Below are positions 34,739 through 47,673 of a stretch of 64,000 bases of DNA, piece after piece. The stretch is taken from contig JANATF010000012.1 in the NCBI GenBank assembly GCA_029449245.1, positions 1,364,001-1,428,000 of the forward strand. The letters run 5' to 3'. Position numbers and translations under genes: made by a program. This stretch comes from Mortierella alpina. Lineage: Eukaryota > Mortierellomycota > Mortierellomycetes > Mortierellales > Mortierellaceae. Under the pieces are notes generated by a model, which did not search any database, was not told the DNA's origin, and saw only the letters and a list, made by a program, of their open reading frames with translations. Numbering within the stretch: the stretch's first letter is position 1; each line of letters starts with the position of its first letter.

Positions 34739-37398
34739 ATGCTTAGGAACCCAGGCTATCAAAGGTCAAATGCTGGCTCAGCTGTGGGCGCGCCCTCTGC
34801 CGCGCGGCGCAACACCGTGACCTCGCCAGATCCTCCCGTCGGTCTGGGCAGTAATGCGGGAGCGTCCGTCTCAGAGCTGGCCAGGAAGAGACAAGTCAGG
34901 AAAGACGATGCCATCCGCAAGAAACTGGACCAGGAGCTAGGACGCAAGAAGACTTCGACCCGTGCCCATGGATCAACGCGACCTGTCCAAGGCACAGTTG
35001 GATCCCTGCGGTAATCTAGAGCTTGACCTTTTGCTTTCTGGGCGCCCAAAAGACCGCACTTGTGAACAAGCAAGCGTATCTTGAACGAATGCTGATGTTG
35101 ATTTTTCACTAGACCCTCACAAGCGTTGACATTGATGGACACTGCGATGGTGGTCGATGCTGCGAGGTATGGTATTACTTTGGCTGTTTGGTTTTTTTGT
35201 AATTATTGGATATGCATGAGGGTGTGCATGATCTTGCTCTTGTGTCAACCTCCTGACAATCAGACGTCTTTCTCGTTGTGCTTTTGTCACGTACATAGAA
35301 TTATGGCGGCAAAAAGGTAAAGCATCCTCATCTCCTGTTCACTCACTTGTTCTTGAGCTTGCGACTATCGACTGTGCGTGTTCTGGCTGACGCAGACATG
35401 CAGCCATGCAGATTGCTACAGGAACATGCTCGAAACGATAAGCAGCCAGGAGAAAAAACCAGGAGCACAAGCCTGACTTCCATTCTTCCTCTCTCTCTTT
35501 CTCTCCTGTTGTGCCTATTTGTTTGAACTTGCAGGGCAGATGCAGTATTAGTGATCGATCAAGATTCTAATCTTGTGGGCATCATGACGGACAAGGATCT
35601 GGCGTTTCGGGTCGTCGCTGAAGGCCTTGATATCCGCAGCACCTTGATTTCGCAAGTGATGACTAGAGTAAGTAACCATTCTGCCTCGTCGTCAAGGGAA
35701 CAGAGGACAAGCAATGTAACGTTTGAATTGTCTGTCATGTGTAGAATCCGTTCTGTGTAACCACCGACACGAACGCAACGGAGGCCTTGAACAAAATGGT
35801 CAACGGAGGCTTTAGACACCTGCCGTGCCTAAACACTGAAGGTAAGCATTTGCATTCTTCGACCTGCACAATGGCAAATTGACGTCCGTACGGTACTCAT
35901 CTCGTACAATATATCCCCCCAAAACACGCAACTCCTGTAGGCGATGTTGTCGGCCTTTTGGATATCACAAAATGCCTGTATGAGGCTTTGGAAAAACTGG
36001 ACAAGGCACACAAGTCCTCCAAGAAGCTGGTGGACGCTCTCGAAGGAATGCAATCAGAATGGGCTCAGGCCGCCAACCCCCAGTTGCAAAACTATGTCGA
36101 TGTTGTAAGTCTGCCCTCAGATCGAAGGTCCTGCTACGTTTTGAACCGTGATGGCAGGATCTGGTCGTATAGTAACATCCGACCCTTGTGCAACCTTCGT
36201 TTGAAAATAGATGAGAGAAAAGATGGCCTCTCCAGATCTCGAGTCCATCTTGGATGAAAATCATGGTGTGGCTCAAATCCAGTCAAAGACATCGGTACGG
36301 GAGGCATCTAAAGCCATGAAGCAGTTCCACACAACAGCATGTCTTATTGTAGAGGAAGGACAGATTCGAGGCATCATGACGACTAAGGATATCGTAGTTC
36401 GCGTCATGGCTGCAGGATTGATTCCCGAGACTACTTCGGTTATCCGAGTGATGACTCCACACCCAGACACTGTACAGTCCAGCATGACCATCCTGGAAGC
36501 CTTGAAAAAGATGCACGAGAACCATTATCTTCATTTGCCCGTTGTGGACAGCCAGGGACAAATGGCAGGACTCGTAGATGTACTCCAGGTGTCGTTCACG
36601 ATGCTGCGGCATATGAGTACCATGCAATCAGGAGACGGCACCAACGCATCGGAAGGACCGGTCTGGAACAAGTTCTGGGAAACGAGCTTTAACAGCAAGG
36701 ACGATACAGGATCCGAGGTCTCTGCATCCGATGTTCGATCAACGCTGGCGCCACCTTCAGATATGCACTATGGAGCAAGCATGGTTGGATCGGGTATCCG
36801 ACCTGGATCGGCTGGTGGTAGTGTGCGTCCAGGAGAGAACGTAGCACAGCATACCACTGGGCCTGACGAGATTGGGCCCGAGTTCATCTTCAAGTTCAAG
36901 GGGAGCAGCGGCCAGGTCCACCGGTTTGCCTCGAGCACGCGATCATTCAAGGAGCTCCAGGACAAGATTGTGGAAAAGATGGGCGGCTTGGAGAGTGGCA
37001 TGGAGGTGGTGTTGAGCTATTGCGATGAAGAGAACGACCAAGTCTTGATTCTGCAGGATTCTGACATAACAGATGCTGTCAAGATGGCGTTCCGGAACCA
37101 GTGGCCGCTCATCCGGCTCTCAGTGACCATTCCCTCCAAAGGCGCACAAAAGAGCGATACTGTTCAGATTGAAGACGACGGCGATAGCGGCAGTGGCGGT
37201 GCTGGTACCATTGCTGATGCCGGTACTGGTGCCGGTACTGGAATTGGTACTGGTGCTGGTACTGGTATAGGCAGAGGCGGCAATATCATCATACCGGGAA
37301 TCGCGCCTGCAGGAGTGGATCCTATCGTTCTTGCAGGAGGCCTCGGAGTTGGTCTGGGCGTTGGGCTGGCACTGGTCTTTGCATTCATGAGGAAATAG
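34739..37398 (+). CDS. CBS-repeat plus PB1-domain tail-anchored protein (Mug70-like)
   Basis: Seven exons, 34739-35010, 35113-35166, 35299-35316 (18 nt), 35535-35667, 35745-35841, 35941-36104 and 36211-37398, give 641 aa. Four CBS motifs form two Bateman modules ([40 protein letters not shown], then [19 protein letters not shown] and [20 protein letters not shown]). These bind adenine nucleotides in other proteins. A PB1 domain ([15 protein letters not shown] to VLILQDSDI) follows at about residues 465-550. A Gly/Thr repeat region and a C-terminal hydrophobic segment ([20 protein letters not shown] then MRK) make it tail-anchored. S. pombe Mug70 and Aspergillus homologues share the CBS-CBS-PB1 layout. 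The role is unknown; nucleotide sensing at an organelle surface is inference. Confidence 0.9.
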
Positions 37399-37690
37399 AC
37401 GGTCTCTTTGCTTCCTGTGTTCAGGGCTACACTCTTCCGACGGCATGCATACCCTTTCCTTCCGTACTTTCGCTCTATCGAAGAGTGACCCAAAAAAAAC
37501 TTTTTTTCTATCGCTTTTTGTACGACTGAATCGCACATCGCGAAGGCAGTTCGCTCCCCGCAGATCTCTTTCCTGTGCCGGATCTCTCGTCCGCTTTCTC
37601 TTCTCTCTCCACTTTAACGACTCTTCTTCTAGCGCCCACTCCTCTTCTCTCACCTGTCTGATCACCCCACTGTCTCCTTCTGTTACAATC
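37399..37690 (+). other. 5' region of HEM12
   Basis: This C/T-rich leader contains an in-frame upstream ATG at 37445 that keeps the frame open into HEM12. The predicted extension is low-complexity Ser/Phe/Arg and is not used here. Confidence 0.5.
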
Positions 37691-39342
37691 ATGTCCTGTG
37701 CCACGCGGCCACATCTTTTGGCATTGGCTCTTTTGTCTGCAGTATCGCTACTGGCCTTGACAAGCCCATGCACCGCTTTATCTGTACCCATCGCTTTTGA
37801 GCAACATGTATTCCAACACGACTCGTCACTCCCACCGTCCTCAATGGAGAATCAGTCTACAAAGGTCCAGTGGAGTGCACCTCATTCGTTTCCAGCAATG
37901 AAAAACGATCTGATCCTTAGAGCTGCTCGTGGTGAAAAGACTGAGCGTGCCCCTGTGTGGGTAATGCGACAGGCTGGGCGCTACCTTCCTGGTGAGTGAC
38001 TAGAGAACGAGTGAATGAATGAATGAATGAAAGCATGAACGACGGACCAAGTCGTCCAGTGTTCATTTCCCATGAAGTCGATTCAACGGTAATTTACTTT
38101 TTTTTAAAAAAAAAAAAAAAAATTGGCTACGCCCGTCTCTAGAATTCCGTAAAGTACGCGAGCAATACGACTTTTTCACGATCTGCCGGACACCAGAATT
38201 GGCAACGCTGGTGACACTCCAGCCCATTGACCGGTACGATGGACTTTTGGACGCGGCGATCATCTTTTCGGACATCCTTGTGGTTCCACAGGCGTTGGGA
38301 TTGAAGGTCGAGATGGTTCCGGGAAAAGGTCCACACTTGCCCGAGCCCTTGATCGAACCTGGGGATCTGAAGAGACTGAAGCAAAAAGTGGATGTCGGGA
38401 AGGAACTCGGCTATGTCTTGGAAGCGGTGACCATGACCCGACATGCGCTTCAGGGACGCGTGCCATTGATTGGATTCGTAGGCGCGCCTTGGACACTAAT
38501 GGTAACCCTCCAGATCTAATCTCCTGCGCCCGAAAGACGAGTGTCCTTTCTATTTTATTTTCCAAAAATCGTGTTTGACACCTCTCTCTCACTCTCTCTC
38601 TCTGTACGTGCGAAAACTGACGACGAATAGGCATATATGATTGAAGGAGGAGGCAGTTCATCGTTTTCAAAGGCCAAAGCTTGGCTCTACAAGTACCCAG
38701 AAGCGAGCCATGATCTTTTGCAAAGGATCACAGATGTCTGCGTGGATCTTTTGGTTGGACAAGTCCGTGCTGGAAGTCAGGTAAACCTTATTATGTTTTT
38801 ATCTTACCCGGCTCGATACATGGCAACCAAGATGCCACCCTTCTCACACACGTGTACTTTGAGCGTAGATGTTGCAAGTGTTCGAGTCCTGGGGCGGGGA
38901 GTTGGGACCCGATACCTTTGAAGAATTCTCTCTGCCCTACCTGGCCCAGATTGTGCGTCGCGTCAAAGATGAGCTGGGACCAAAGGCCTCTGTGCCGATG
39001 ACTATCTTTGCTAAGGGATCGTGGTACGCGCTCGAGTCCCTTTCGGACATTGGGTACGACACCGTGTCCGTGGACTGGACCCATACCCCGGAATCCGTCA
39101 AGGCGATCACAGGCGATCGTGTGACCATCCAGGGCAACCTCGACCCGAGCGTCTTGCTCGGGAGTGATGAGGCGATTGTTGGAGCGGTGCAGAAGATGGT
39201 GCGCGGGTTTGGGAGCTCGAGGAGATATATTGCCAACTTGGGTCATGGCATCTTGCCTGGCGTGTCTGTGGATGCGATGGAGACGTTCCTGAGGGCTGTG
39301 CATCGTGTTGGTCGCGAGGTTGCAGAGGAGGCAGATCTGTAA
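37691..39342 (+). CDS. HEM12: Uroporphyrinogen decarboxylase
   Basis: This enzyme converts uroporphyrinogen III to coproporphyrinogen III, the fifth step of haem synthesis, normally in the cytosol. Exons are 37691-37991, 38143-38501, 38631-38780 and 38869-39342. The signature [20 protein letters not shown], split [45 protein letters not shown] and [15 protein letters not shown] are all present, with catalytic-site Arg and Asp residues ([14 protein letters not shown]) intact. From the first ATG the protein has 427 aa. From the second (37844, [10 protein letters not shown]) it has 376 aa, the usual size. The 51-residue extension is hydrophobic ([20 protein letters not shown]), like a signal peptide or membrane anchor. 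I give the longer span because its ATG comes first and is in frame; the short form is the safer functional protein. Confidence 0.95.
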
Positions 39343-40059
39343 AATCAGTTCGCAAGTGCATGCGGTTGTATTCATGCTACGAAGGAAACATTAAACACTG
39401 ATGTGATTTCGTAAAAAAACGCCTCGTCGTCGAGTCAGCCCATTACGGTAGGATGGAGGGCGGTGCTCTGTTGTGCACTGTCGCCACGGCCCAGTCTGTG
39501 TCTGCATGTGGACTGGGCTGACTCGGCTGGTTGGCCCTAGAGAAAAAGGGGGAGCAGCAGACCGATAAAACAAACTGATGAGAAGCAGAGGGCTCTGTGG
39601 ACCAGAATTGTGTGTTTGTGCACGTCTGTCGCCCAGGGCATTGCGCCTTTTCTTTTTCTTCTTGAGGTTCCTTTGTGGTCAATGTAAACACATGGCACGG
39701 CCGTGTGTCCTGGCCGTACCACTATCTGTCCGTGCTACCCCTAGGTGCGTATTTTTAGGTCAACCTGATTCATTCAGTACAATGTTCCTCTACTCACACG
39801 TGCATGCGCCCAGTTACTGTCGTTACTCAAGCCTTCGCTCTTCGTTACTCTTTTCCTCCTCTCTCTCGCTCTGGATTCCCCCACAAACACCCCTTCCCCG
39901 TCTTGATCAGAGGGAATCAACTCCAACCATCCTTTGCACTTTACTCTGCTGTCTCCCCCTCTCTCCTCCGCTTCAGCTAGCTCCGCCACTTGCACTATCA
40001 GGACGCGCTGCAGCTCCCGACGACGTCGAAACTCACTTTGATTCTTCTCTCAAAATTCG
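39343..40059 (+). other. Promoter region of the H+-ATPase gene
   Basis: I see no gene. The region ends in a long C/T-rich leader (39835-39990) just before the ATG, as expected for a highly expressed fungal gene. No TATA box is evident. Confidence 0.5.
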
Positions 40060-43000
40060 ATGGCTCGTGGGTACCTGGAACTCCATGACCCCAAGGACGA
40101 GCTCGGGCTAAACAACAGCGCATCAACCACAGGCGCTCGCCGCCCCAACAATGACGGCGGAGTCGAACTCGACGACATCTTCTTGACCAACCCTCACACA
40201 GGACTCACACATGAACAGGCTGCAGAACGACTCAAAACCTTTGGACCCAACGAGTTGGTGGAGGTCAAGAAGAGCCAGATTCTAAAGTTTCTGAGTTACT
40301 TTGTTGGACCCATTGCGTTCCTGATACAGTTGGCCTGTATCATCTCGGCCATTGTCAAAGTAAGCGTACACCCCCTCCCCTCTCTCACACACACACTTCC
40401 TTTTGTTGCATCACTCAACAACCTAACTTGCCAGCACACCGATGTGGAACAACGTCCTTCAGAGAAAGTCAACCGAGAACGTTCTTACAAAGGAACGAGG
40501 GGACGAAACTACACGCTGGAACACGACACGGCACGAAACAACCTGCTATGTACTCGATGGAACAACGAAAGCGCGGAGAGAGAAAAGGCGTTGGTTTCAT
40601 TGTTCAGGACCCTGCGTCTTTGCTGCAAGGCTGACCGAGCAAAAGGCTGGACGCGGTAGGGGCAGTGCCACATGACAGCCAATCCAATTGCTGTCATACG
40701 GGGAAGGGGAGATAGGCAATACACTAAATTTAGGGCTGTGGAACATAAGTTGGCTCTAAGAAAGCGCCTGGACTCACCATGTGTTGGTGTTGTTGTTTTT
40801 CTTCGTATCGTATCGCGCCCTGCACGCATTAGGACTGGTTCAACTTCTCCATCATCCTCGGCTTGCTGTTCTTGAATGCGATCATCGGCTATGTTGAGGA
40901 GGCACGCGCAGAATCCGCCGTTGACGCCCTACGCCAGACTCTGGCGCTCAAGACACGCTGCTGGCGCGAGGGCCAGCTGGTGGAGCTGGATACCTCGTGC
41001 CTGGTACCTGGAGATGTCATTGTGTTGAGATTAGGAGATATTGTCCCTGCGGACGCCAAGTTGTTGGGCATTGACGCCTCAGGAGCCGACACGGATGGCG
41101 ATCTTTTGGTGGACCAGTCTTCATTGACGGGTGAATCTTTGGCGGTACGGAAAAAGAAGGGTGACGAGGTTTACTCCTCGACGGTTGTGAAGCAAGGACA
41201 ACAGAGGGCGATTGTGGCAAAGACCGGTATCAAGACGTATATTGGCATGGCGGCTCATCTGATTGCAACCACTCAGGTAAAAGTTATACAATTGCAGACA
41301 AGACTTGGAAATGGCATCCCCCCCTCTTTTTTTTTACGAGAGGATCAGGGCCAAGGAACACACACTGACGTATTATTACTACTACTGCTGCTGCTGCGCA
41401 TGGAATGACGACTTGACAGGACGAGGGACACTTTCAAAAGATCATTGGCAGGATCGGCAACTTTCTCATCTTTTTCACCCTCGTGCTGGTGGTCCTCATC
41501 ATCATTATCCAGTTTATCAATTTCCGCGACGACCCTGTCCGAGGGCAGGTTCTCAAGATTCTCGGACCCGTCCTTATTCTCGCCGTTGCAGCCATCCCAG
41601 TCGGTCTCCCTACGGTCATGGCCGTCACCATGGCCGTTGGCGCCCGTGGTCTGGCGGCCAAGCAGGTCATTGTCAAACGCCTGGCGGCTGTAGAGGAAAT
41701 GTCGTCGCTCTCGATCCTGTGCTCAGACAAGACCGGAACTTTGACGCTCAACGAACTCACATTCGATGAACCGTATCTTTGCGACGGCTATTCCGCTACC
41801 GATCTCTTGCTTTACTCGTACCTGGCCTCAGAGTTTGGGGCCAATGATCCCATTGAGGTGGCGGTTCGACAGGCGGCAGAACTGCAGGTACCGGTGCTGA
41901 GGAACCGAGTGGCCACGAACAAAGTGCCGGGATACGAGATTAGCCACTTTGTGCCGTTTAATCCCAGTGTCAAGTACACACAGGCTACGGTGCGGGATCT
42001 TCATCAGGGGACGACGTTCAAGGTCGCCAAGGGTGCACCCCAGGTCATCATCAAGCTGGTAGGAGGCGACGACGACGCCGCTGTGAGGGCTTATGTGACA
42101 ATGGCCAAGCGTGGGCTACGTGCATTGGGTGTCGCACGGACAGTCGCTGGAACAGACGACCAGTGGACCCTCGTGGGACTCGCCGCGATGCTGGATCCAC
42201 CGAGACCGGACTCTGCAGAGACGATTGCTCGTTGCCAACGGATGGGCATCACCGTCAAGATGGTGACGGGCGACCAACAGATTATTGCCAAGGAGGTCTC
42301 GAGGCGTCTTGGACTCGGTCGTGTGATTTTGGATGCTTCGCACCTCTCGGATGCCTCGATCTCTGAGGAGGTTGCGTCCGAACGGTTCTACAAGGCGGAT
42401 GGATTTGCAGAGGTGACACCGGAGCACAAGTTTAGGATCGTGGATGCACTTCAGAAGCGTGGTCTTTTGGTGGGTATGACGGGTGATGGTGTGAACGATG
42501 CACCGGCGCTCAAAAAGGCCAACGTTGGAATCGCTGTTCACGGATGTACAGACGCTGCACGGTCTGCTGCCGACATTGTCTTGCTTGCTCCTGGATTGTC
42601 GACGATTATTGAGGGCATCTTGGCCTCCCGGGCCATCTTCCAACGAATGCGGTCGTATGCGCTCTACCGGATCACGTCCACGGTCCACTTTTTGATGTTC
42701 TTTTTCGTGGTCGTCCTCGTCTACGACTGGACCCTGCCTGCCCGATTGTTGATCCTCATCTGTATTCTCAACGACCTTGCAACGCTTGTTATTGCGGTTG
42801 ACAATGCCCAGATCTCGCCTCTGCCGGACAAGTGGCGCGTTGGACAGCTCATCTTCCTGTCCTGTTTTCTGGGGGTTCTCCTGACGGGATTGTCCTTTGG
42901 ACATTTTTTCTACTTTCGGAACACGCACGGATACCTTCCTTACCCGGAGGCGAGTGGTGACTCGGTGGATCGTCGTCTGGATTCGATCATGTACCTCCAC

Positions 43001-43453
43001 ATCTCGTCCGCGCCTCACTTCCTCATCTTTTCGACCCGACTCACTGGCTACTTTTGGGAGAGCGTTCCGTCCCTCATGTTTACGGGTGTGATCGTGGGCA
43101 CACAAGTGATTGCGCTGGTCATGGTCATTTTCGGTTGGCTCACCCCAGCCGTCCCTGTGGGCCAGGCCCTGAGCGTCTTTGCCATCTCGTTTGCCTCGTG
43201 TGTGGTCCTGGACTTTATCAAGGTCCAGGTCTTTCGACTCTGGACCAAAGGTTCTCAGTCACTCAACTGTGCTCCCTGTGGACCAAGGAGAAAGATGCTG
43301 CAGAAGCGGCGTCGCGATGCGGCGCAGCAGAAACGCGTGTGGAACAATATCCAGAAGACGCGTGAAATCGTCCTCAAGACACGAGTCCTCCTGGCGATCC
43401 GCGATGGTGGAGGCAAGACGCCTCAGACCATGCACGACGTCAATTGGGATTGA
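40060..43453 (+). CDS. PMA1: Plasma-membrane H+-ATPase (P3A-type)
   Basis: This ATPase pumps protons out of the cell and builds the membrane potential used by secondary transporters. Exons are 40060-40359, 40833-41276 and 41420-43453 (925 aa). The first intron is unusually long (473 nt). The actuator motif LTGES is at about base 41125, the phosphorylation site CSDKTGT has its Asp near residue 351, the nucleotide-site FKVAKGAPQVI is present, and the hinge is MTGDGVNDAPALKKANVGIAV. Hydrophobic pairs for M1-M2, M3-M4 (PVGLPTVMAVTM) and M5-M10 are visible, with YRITSTVHFL in M5. The C-terminal segment (KRRRDAAQQKRVWNNIQKTR) could be the autoinhibitory R-domain; it contains no clear match to the yeast Ser/Thr activation pair. 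The N-terminus is short, without the acidic poly-Asp stretch of yeast Pma1. Confidence 0.95.
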
Positions 43454-43841
43454 TTGTTCTGAGAAAGCCCCGTCGTTTCGAGTGAACCAGGATTTTCTTG
43501 TTATTCTTTAGACCTTCGTGGCACTCTCGTCCTCTACCTTCATCTCTTCTCCCGCCCTGTATTATCACACCCCCCTGACCGTTCCTTTTAACAACATCTT
43601 CTTCCGCTCTATCTTTTTCACCTCTGCTTCTTCTTCGCCCCTCCCCCCCACACTCACTTGTCTATATACTTTTGTATCTCGTTGTCCTCTGTGTCAACAA
43701 CCCTTGTCCTATATATCTCCGTCCGATCTTATTGAACGTGCAGGAATAAACCACAACATGCTTTAATCGCCTGTTCTCTTTCTCATGGTCTCGCTCTCGG
43801 TATCGGATCTCGTATCTTCCGGTTCTCTTTCCTACTCTTCA
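43454..43841. other. Convergent 3' flanks of PMA1 and COG7
   Basis: I see no gene. The DNA is C/T-rich with AATAAA at 43744-43749 (plus strand), a plausible poly(A) signal for the H+-ATPase transcript. Confidence 0.5.
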
Positions 43842-46800
43842 TTAAGCACTCGGAATGTTCATCCCTTTGAGTTGAGCCACCCACTCAAAAATCCTTTGCT
43901 CCTGCTCTATCTGTGCCGCAATGTCCTCTTCTCCTGCAGCCAAGATCGACGGCAGGATAGGTGCTCCAGCCAGCAAAGTCGCCACTTGCTGTTGCTGTAC
44001 ATCCGCCAATCCAGACACACGCTTCGACCTAGTCGCTGTTGTGAGTGAATCGGATCCATCCAACGGTGCGTCCTTGTCCAAATCCCTTCGCTGCTGCTGT
44101 TGCTGCTGTTGTTGTTGTAACTGCTGCAGTGCCATCAACAGTCCTGATTCGCTCAGGCGTAAAGCCCTGATCAGCGACCGGATGCTGGGCGTCGGTTCAA
44201 TGGCCAACGAACCTAGGCAGGTGTCGACAAAGTACCCCAGATCCATCTCCAACTGCTTGGCTCCGGCCTCTGAAAGTCGGCTCAAGTAATGGCGCTCCTT
44301 TGGAGCACTGGCCGCAGAAGCATCTCCATGACCTCCAGGAGATGCAGACCCCATTGCAGGTGAGGATGCGCCCGTAAAACGACCACGATGTGAGTTGGGT
44401 GGTGTACTGGTGGAGCTGACTACTGCCGGAACTGGGGTGCTCTTGGTCTGACCCAAGGTAGGATCATATAGACGTTCAATGATGGTATGCATGGCTGCCC
44501 TCGAGAGAGAGGTGATCCATCGATGCATCACCGCCAGGTCATCCTCCTCAGCCATCTGCTGTTGATGGACGTCTTCCGATTCTTCAGCCGTGCCCTTGGT
44601 CAACCCCGCTAATGGATCGGCCTCTCCCACACCCAAGGACTGGTTATCCTCCAGACCCACTCCGCTCTCATCTGCACCGGTCACCAGTGTGGAGGGCTGC
44701 TCGGATACCGAGGCGTCCTGATGGTGCTCCTGAGGTTCGAAGGGCCGGTCAGCATAGGGTAAAGAATGAATTCCGAACCTTAGGCCTTCGTCGCCCTCGT
44801 ACATTCCAAAGGTGAGGGGCAACCCCAACAATTGCCTGAGCAGCTCTTCCATGTATTCACTAGGGCTCGACCGGAACTTGATCACGTCCGTTCGCGTACC
44901 GCCCAGGGTGCTCTGGTGGACTCGGCGGGCGCCCTTGAGACTGTCTGAGCCTTGGCCAGGCTGATCGATACCCTCAGTCCAGCAAGGGAGCAGCGCCAGG
45001 TCTGAGATGGGTCGCACCAAGGGAATGTAGACCGAGTCAAAGATGAACCGCTGGCAGAGTTTGGTCAAATGAACCGCGCGCTGATGGGCTTGCAAAAACA
45101 AATGATTTGCCTTCGGCTCCAGTCCAAGATCTGTCTCGGCCGAGAGTCGGTTCAGAGCTGAGGTTCTGTCACCGGATAGTCCGCCGACCTGTGCCGTATT
45201 GTCTTTGAGGTCCGACTTTTTGACAACCTCCAGGATTTCAGATAGGCGGAAGCTGTTCAGATTGGATTGCTGGAGTAGTGCAATTGAGGCGTTAGGTGGT
45301 TGGACATTCGACTTGAGGCTGGATCCCACTGATCCTTGTTCCAGCGGTGATCCTGGATGGTGAGGAACTTGATGTTCCTGACCGATTCTAATAATGTCCT
45401 CCACGCCTCGAAGTGCCTTCTTTGTCTTAACGTCCAGCTGTTCAAGCTTGAGACAAAGCTGTCGGCAGAGAACCATCAAACGAAGTCCCATTTGGAAGAG
45501 TCGCTGGTCCTGTTCATTCACATCCTCGTCCCAGCCTTCAGAGTCTTCGGAAGCATCGTCGTCTCCAGACTGACTGTCGTACTTGGAATTCAAGCGTGGG
45601 CTACGACCAAGGTCCCTCTGCCTGTTGTTGTTGCTGCTGTTGTTGTTGCTTATGTAGCTGGTATTGCTGCTGTGCAGGGAGTCATCCACCTGTAGTCCTG
45701 ATCTCTGACGGCATTCCGTCAGAATCTCTGAGTAGCGATCCATGATGTCCTTGAAAAAGGCGTTAAGACCGTCCAAAAGCCCAGGCGCTCCAAATCCATG
45801 CGTCAGCCGCATGCACCGAGCAATGGCACCTTCAGCCAGATTGAACGCGAGACTGTTGGTATTTGTCATGATCTTGACCAGACTCGAGCTGCTCTTGGCG
45901 AGCTCTCGATTCCTCGTGATGTTGTCCGGATAAGGTGTCATGGATGGGACGGATTTTGAGAGTAGCGCCCGTAAATGTGCACCTTCCAGTTTGCCATAGT
46001 CGCGCTGGTAGGCCATAAAGGGCTCGTACAAGACATAGGCCCACTCATGCGGATCCTGAATTGATCCAATCTCTAACGCTTCCTGACCGAATGAGGACCT
46101 TAAAGAATGTGCTGCTGGTCCTTTGCCTTCCCTGACATTGTTGTCGTGCACCAGTGTTCCTGCTCTGGGCCGATTTCCAGTGTGTTCGCGCTGGTTTCCT
46201 ACAAGGGGCTGCGATACGATGCGCTCCATCCTGATACCAAAGGATTCTGTTGCTGTGAATGCCGATATTAGAATCGGCAGCGTGCCTTCATCGCCATGGA
46301 TCTTGGCGACGTGCTGCAAAGTCGCGTGCATGTTGGGATCAATACAAGTAAAGATGTCGTGAACGAGGCTGTGGATGGTGGCAGAGGGGTCGACAAAAAT
46401 GCTGGTGATCCAGGCAAACTCATCGTGAAGCATACCGGAGGCGTCCTTGTAGAACGTCTGCAGCATGTTGAAGAAGTCCTTCGAGTCATCTGAAGAGGAG
46501 CGTGTTGCTGCTGATTCAGGGCTGACGTCCATAATCATCGTCTGCGTCAGTCGTCTCCAATGCTCTACCAAGGGAGCACGCCGCTGAGATATGTAGTACT
46601 CTTGGAACTTTTCCTGTCGCCCGATCAGGTTGAAAACGTTGATGAGGGTCTGGCAAGCTGCAGTGTCCTTTTGCTCCAATGCCTCCTTGACTCTGCCCAT
46701 CACCTGCTGCTCGAGTTGATCTTTGAGAACCAAGAGAAGAGCCATTCGATCGCCTTCGACCTTGGTGTTTTTGTACACGACCAAGGATCTCTCCGCCTCC

Positions 46801-47673
46801 GAGAGACGCGTCGCTGCGCGAGTAAAGTCGCCTTTTGCAAAGATGTCGTTTGCTTCTGCCTCGAGATTCCTCCAGTTCTCTGCTTCTCTCAAGGCTGCAT
46901 GGGTGGCCTCCATACGGGTTTTGACTAGATCCAGGTATTTGAGTCGGTCCAAGGCCTGCACCGTGTCTGAAGAGTCGACTGTATTGAAATCGCTGCGAAC
47001 GAGGCGAATACCTTCCTGGAGCGCCTTTGTTTCCTGACGCAGCTGGTCCAGCTCGTGAGTCAGTCTGGGAAGGAGCTTGACGACATCCTGGGTTGTCGAT
47101 GAGAGAGCGGCCGAGGTTTGACTGGCGATTATGTGCAGCTTTGTGAGATGATTGGTGGCATGCTGCGTCAGAAGTGCGTTCTGGTTCTTTGCAGGCGACT
47201 TGAGATCCTGTTGACTCGTGGGTGTTGTCGAAGTCGACGCGAGCGAGTTCGAGTCAGCCTGATCCTTGCCTCCTATTAGTTTGTCCAGTGAGTTAAAAAC
47301 AAGGCACGGCACAAGCTTTAGAGGCCTTTTTTCTATGGCATCGCTGTTGGTGGCAAAGAACTTGGGGAGCATTCTTACCGAGGACGGGATCGAGTGCAGG
47401 TGTTTGCAGTAGGTCTAACGAGGCGTCCAGGGAGCCGTCGGAGGACATGTCCACGGAGAGCGACGATGCGGCTGATTTCAGGCCAGGTGTGGTGCCATTC
47501 AGAGTGGATGAAGGCGAGTCCTGGTGGCGCGGGGCCGCACTCAATGCAGCGTTGATCCAAGCCTTGATGTCAAAGTCGGGCGCTGAGAATGCTGGGTCGA
47601 CCATGGGGCCCGTGGTCTGGGCTAGTGCGCCCGACAGCTGCGCGTGGACCGATGGCCGGGCCGAGGAGGGCAT
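43842..47673 (-). CDS. COG7: Conserved oligomeric Golgi complex subunit 7
   Basis: This is a subunit of lobe B (Cog5-8) of the COG tether, which recycles Golgi glycosylation enzymes. Exon 1 is 47379-47673 and exon 2 is 43842-47272; the 106-nt intron ends at CTAATAG. The span gives 1,241 aa. The N-terminal DFDIKAWINAAL is the family hallmark; ATGs at 47760, 47673 and 47604 are all in frame, and the 47604 start would be closest to the family. Coiled-coil N-terminal helices follow (RLTHELDQLRQETKALQEG). The protein is about 1.6 times the length of animal COG7 (770 aa), through Ser/Asn-rich inserts and a Gln run of 9 (about 44095-44125). I see no further introns: exon 2 is a single 1,143-codon frame. 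Confidence 0.88.

Noticed and set aside
42116-43105. 329-codon minus-strand ORF opposite the H+-ATPase
   Set aside because: It lies wholly within the P-type ATPase catalytic and membrane exons. No domain is visible and the frame is a GC-bias shadow.
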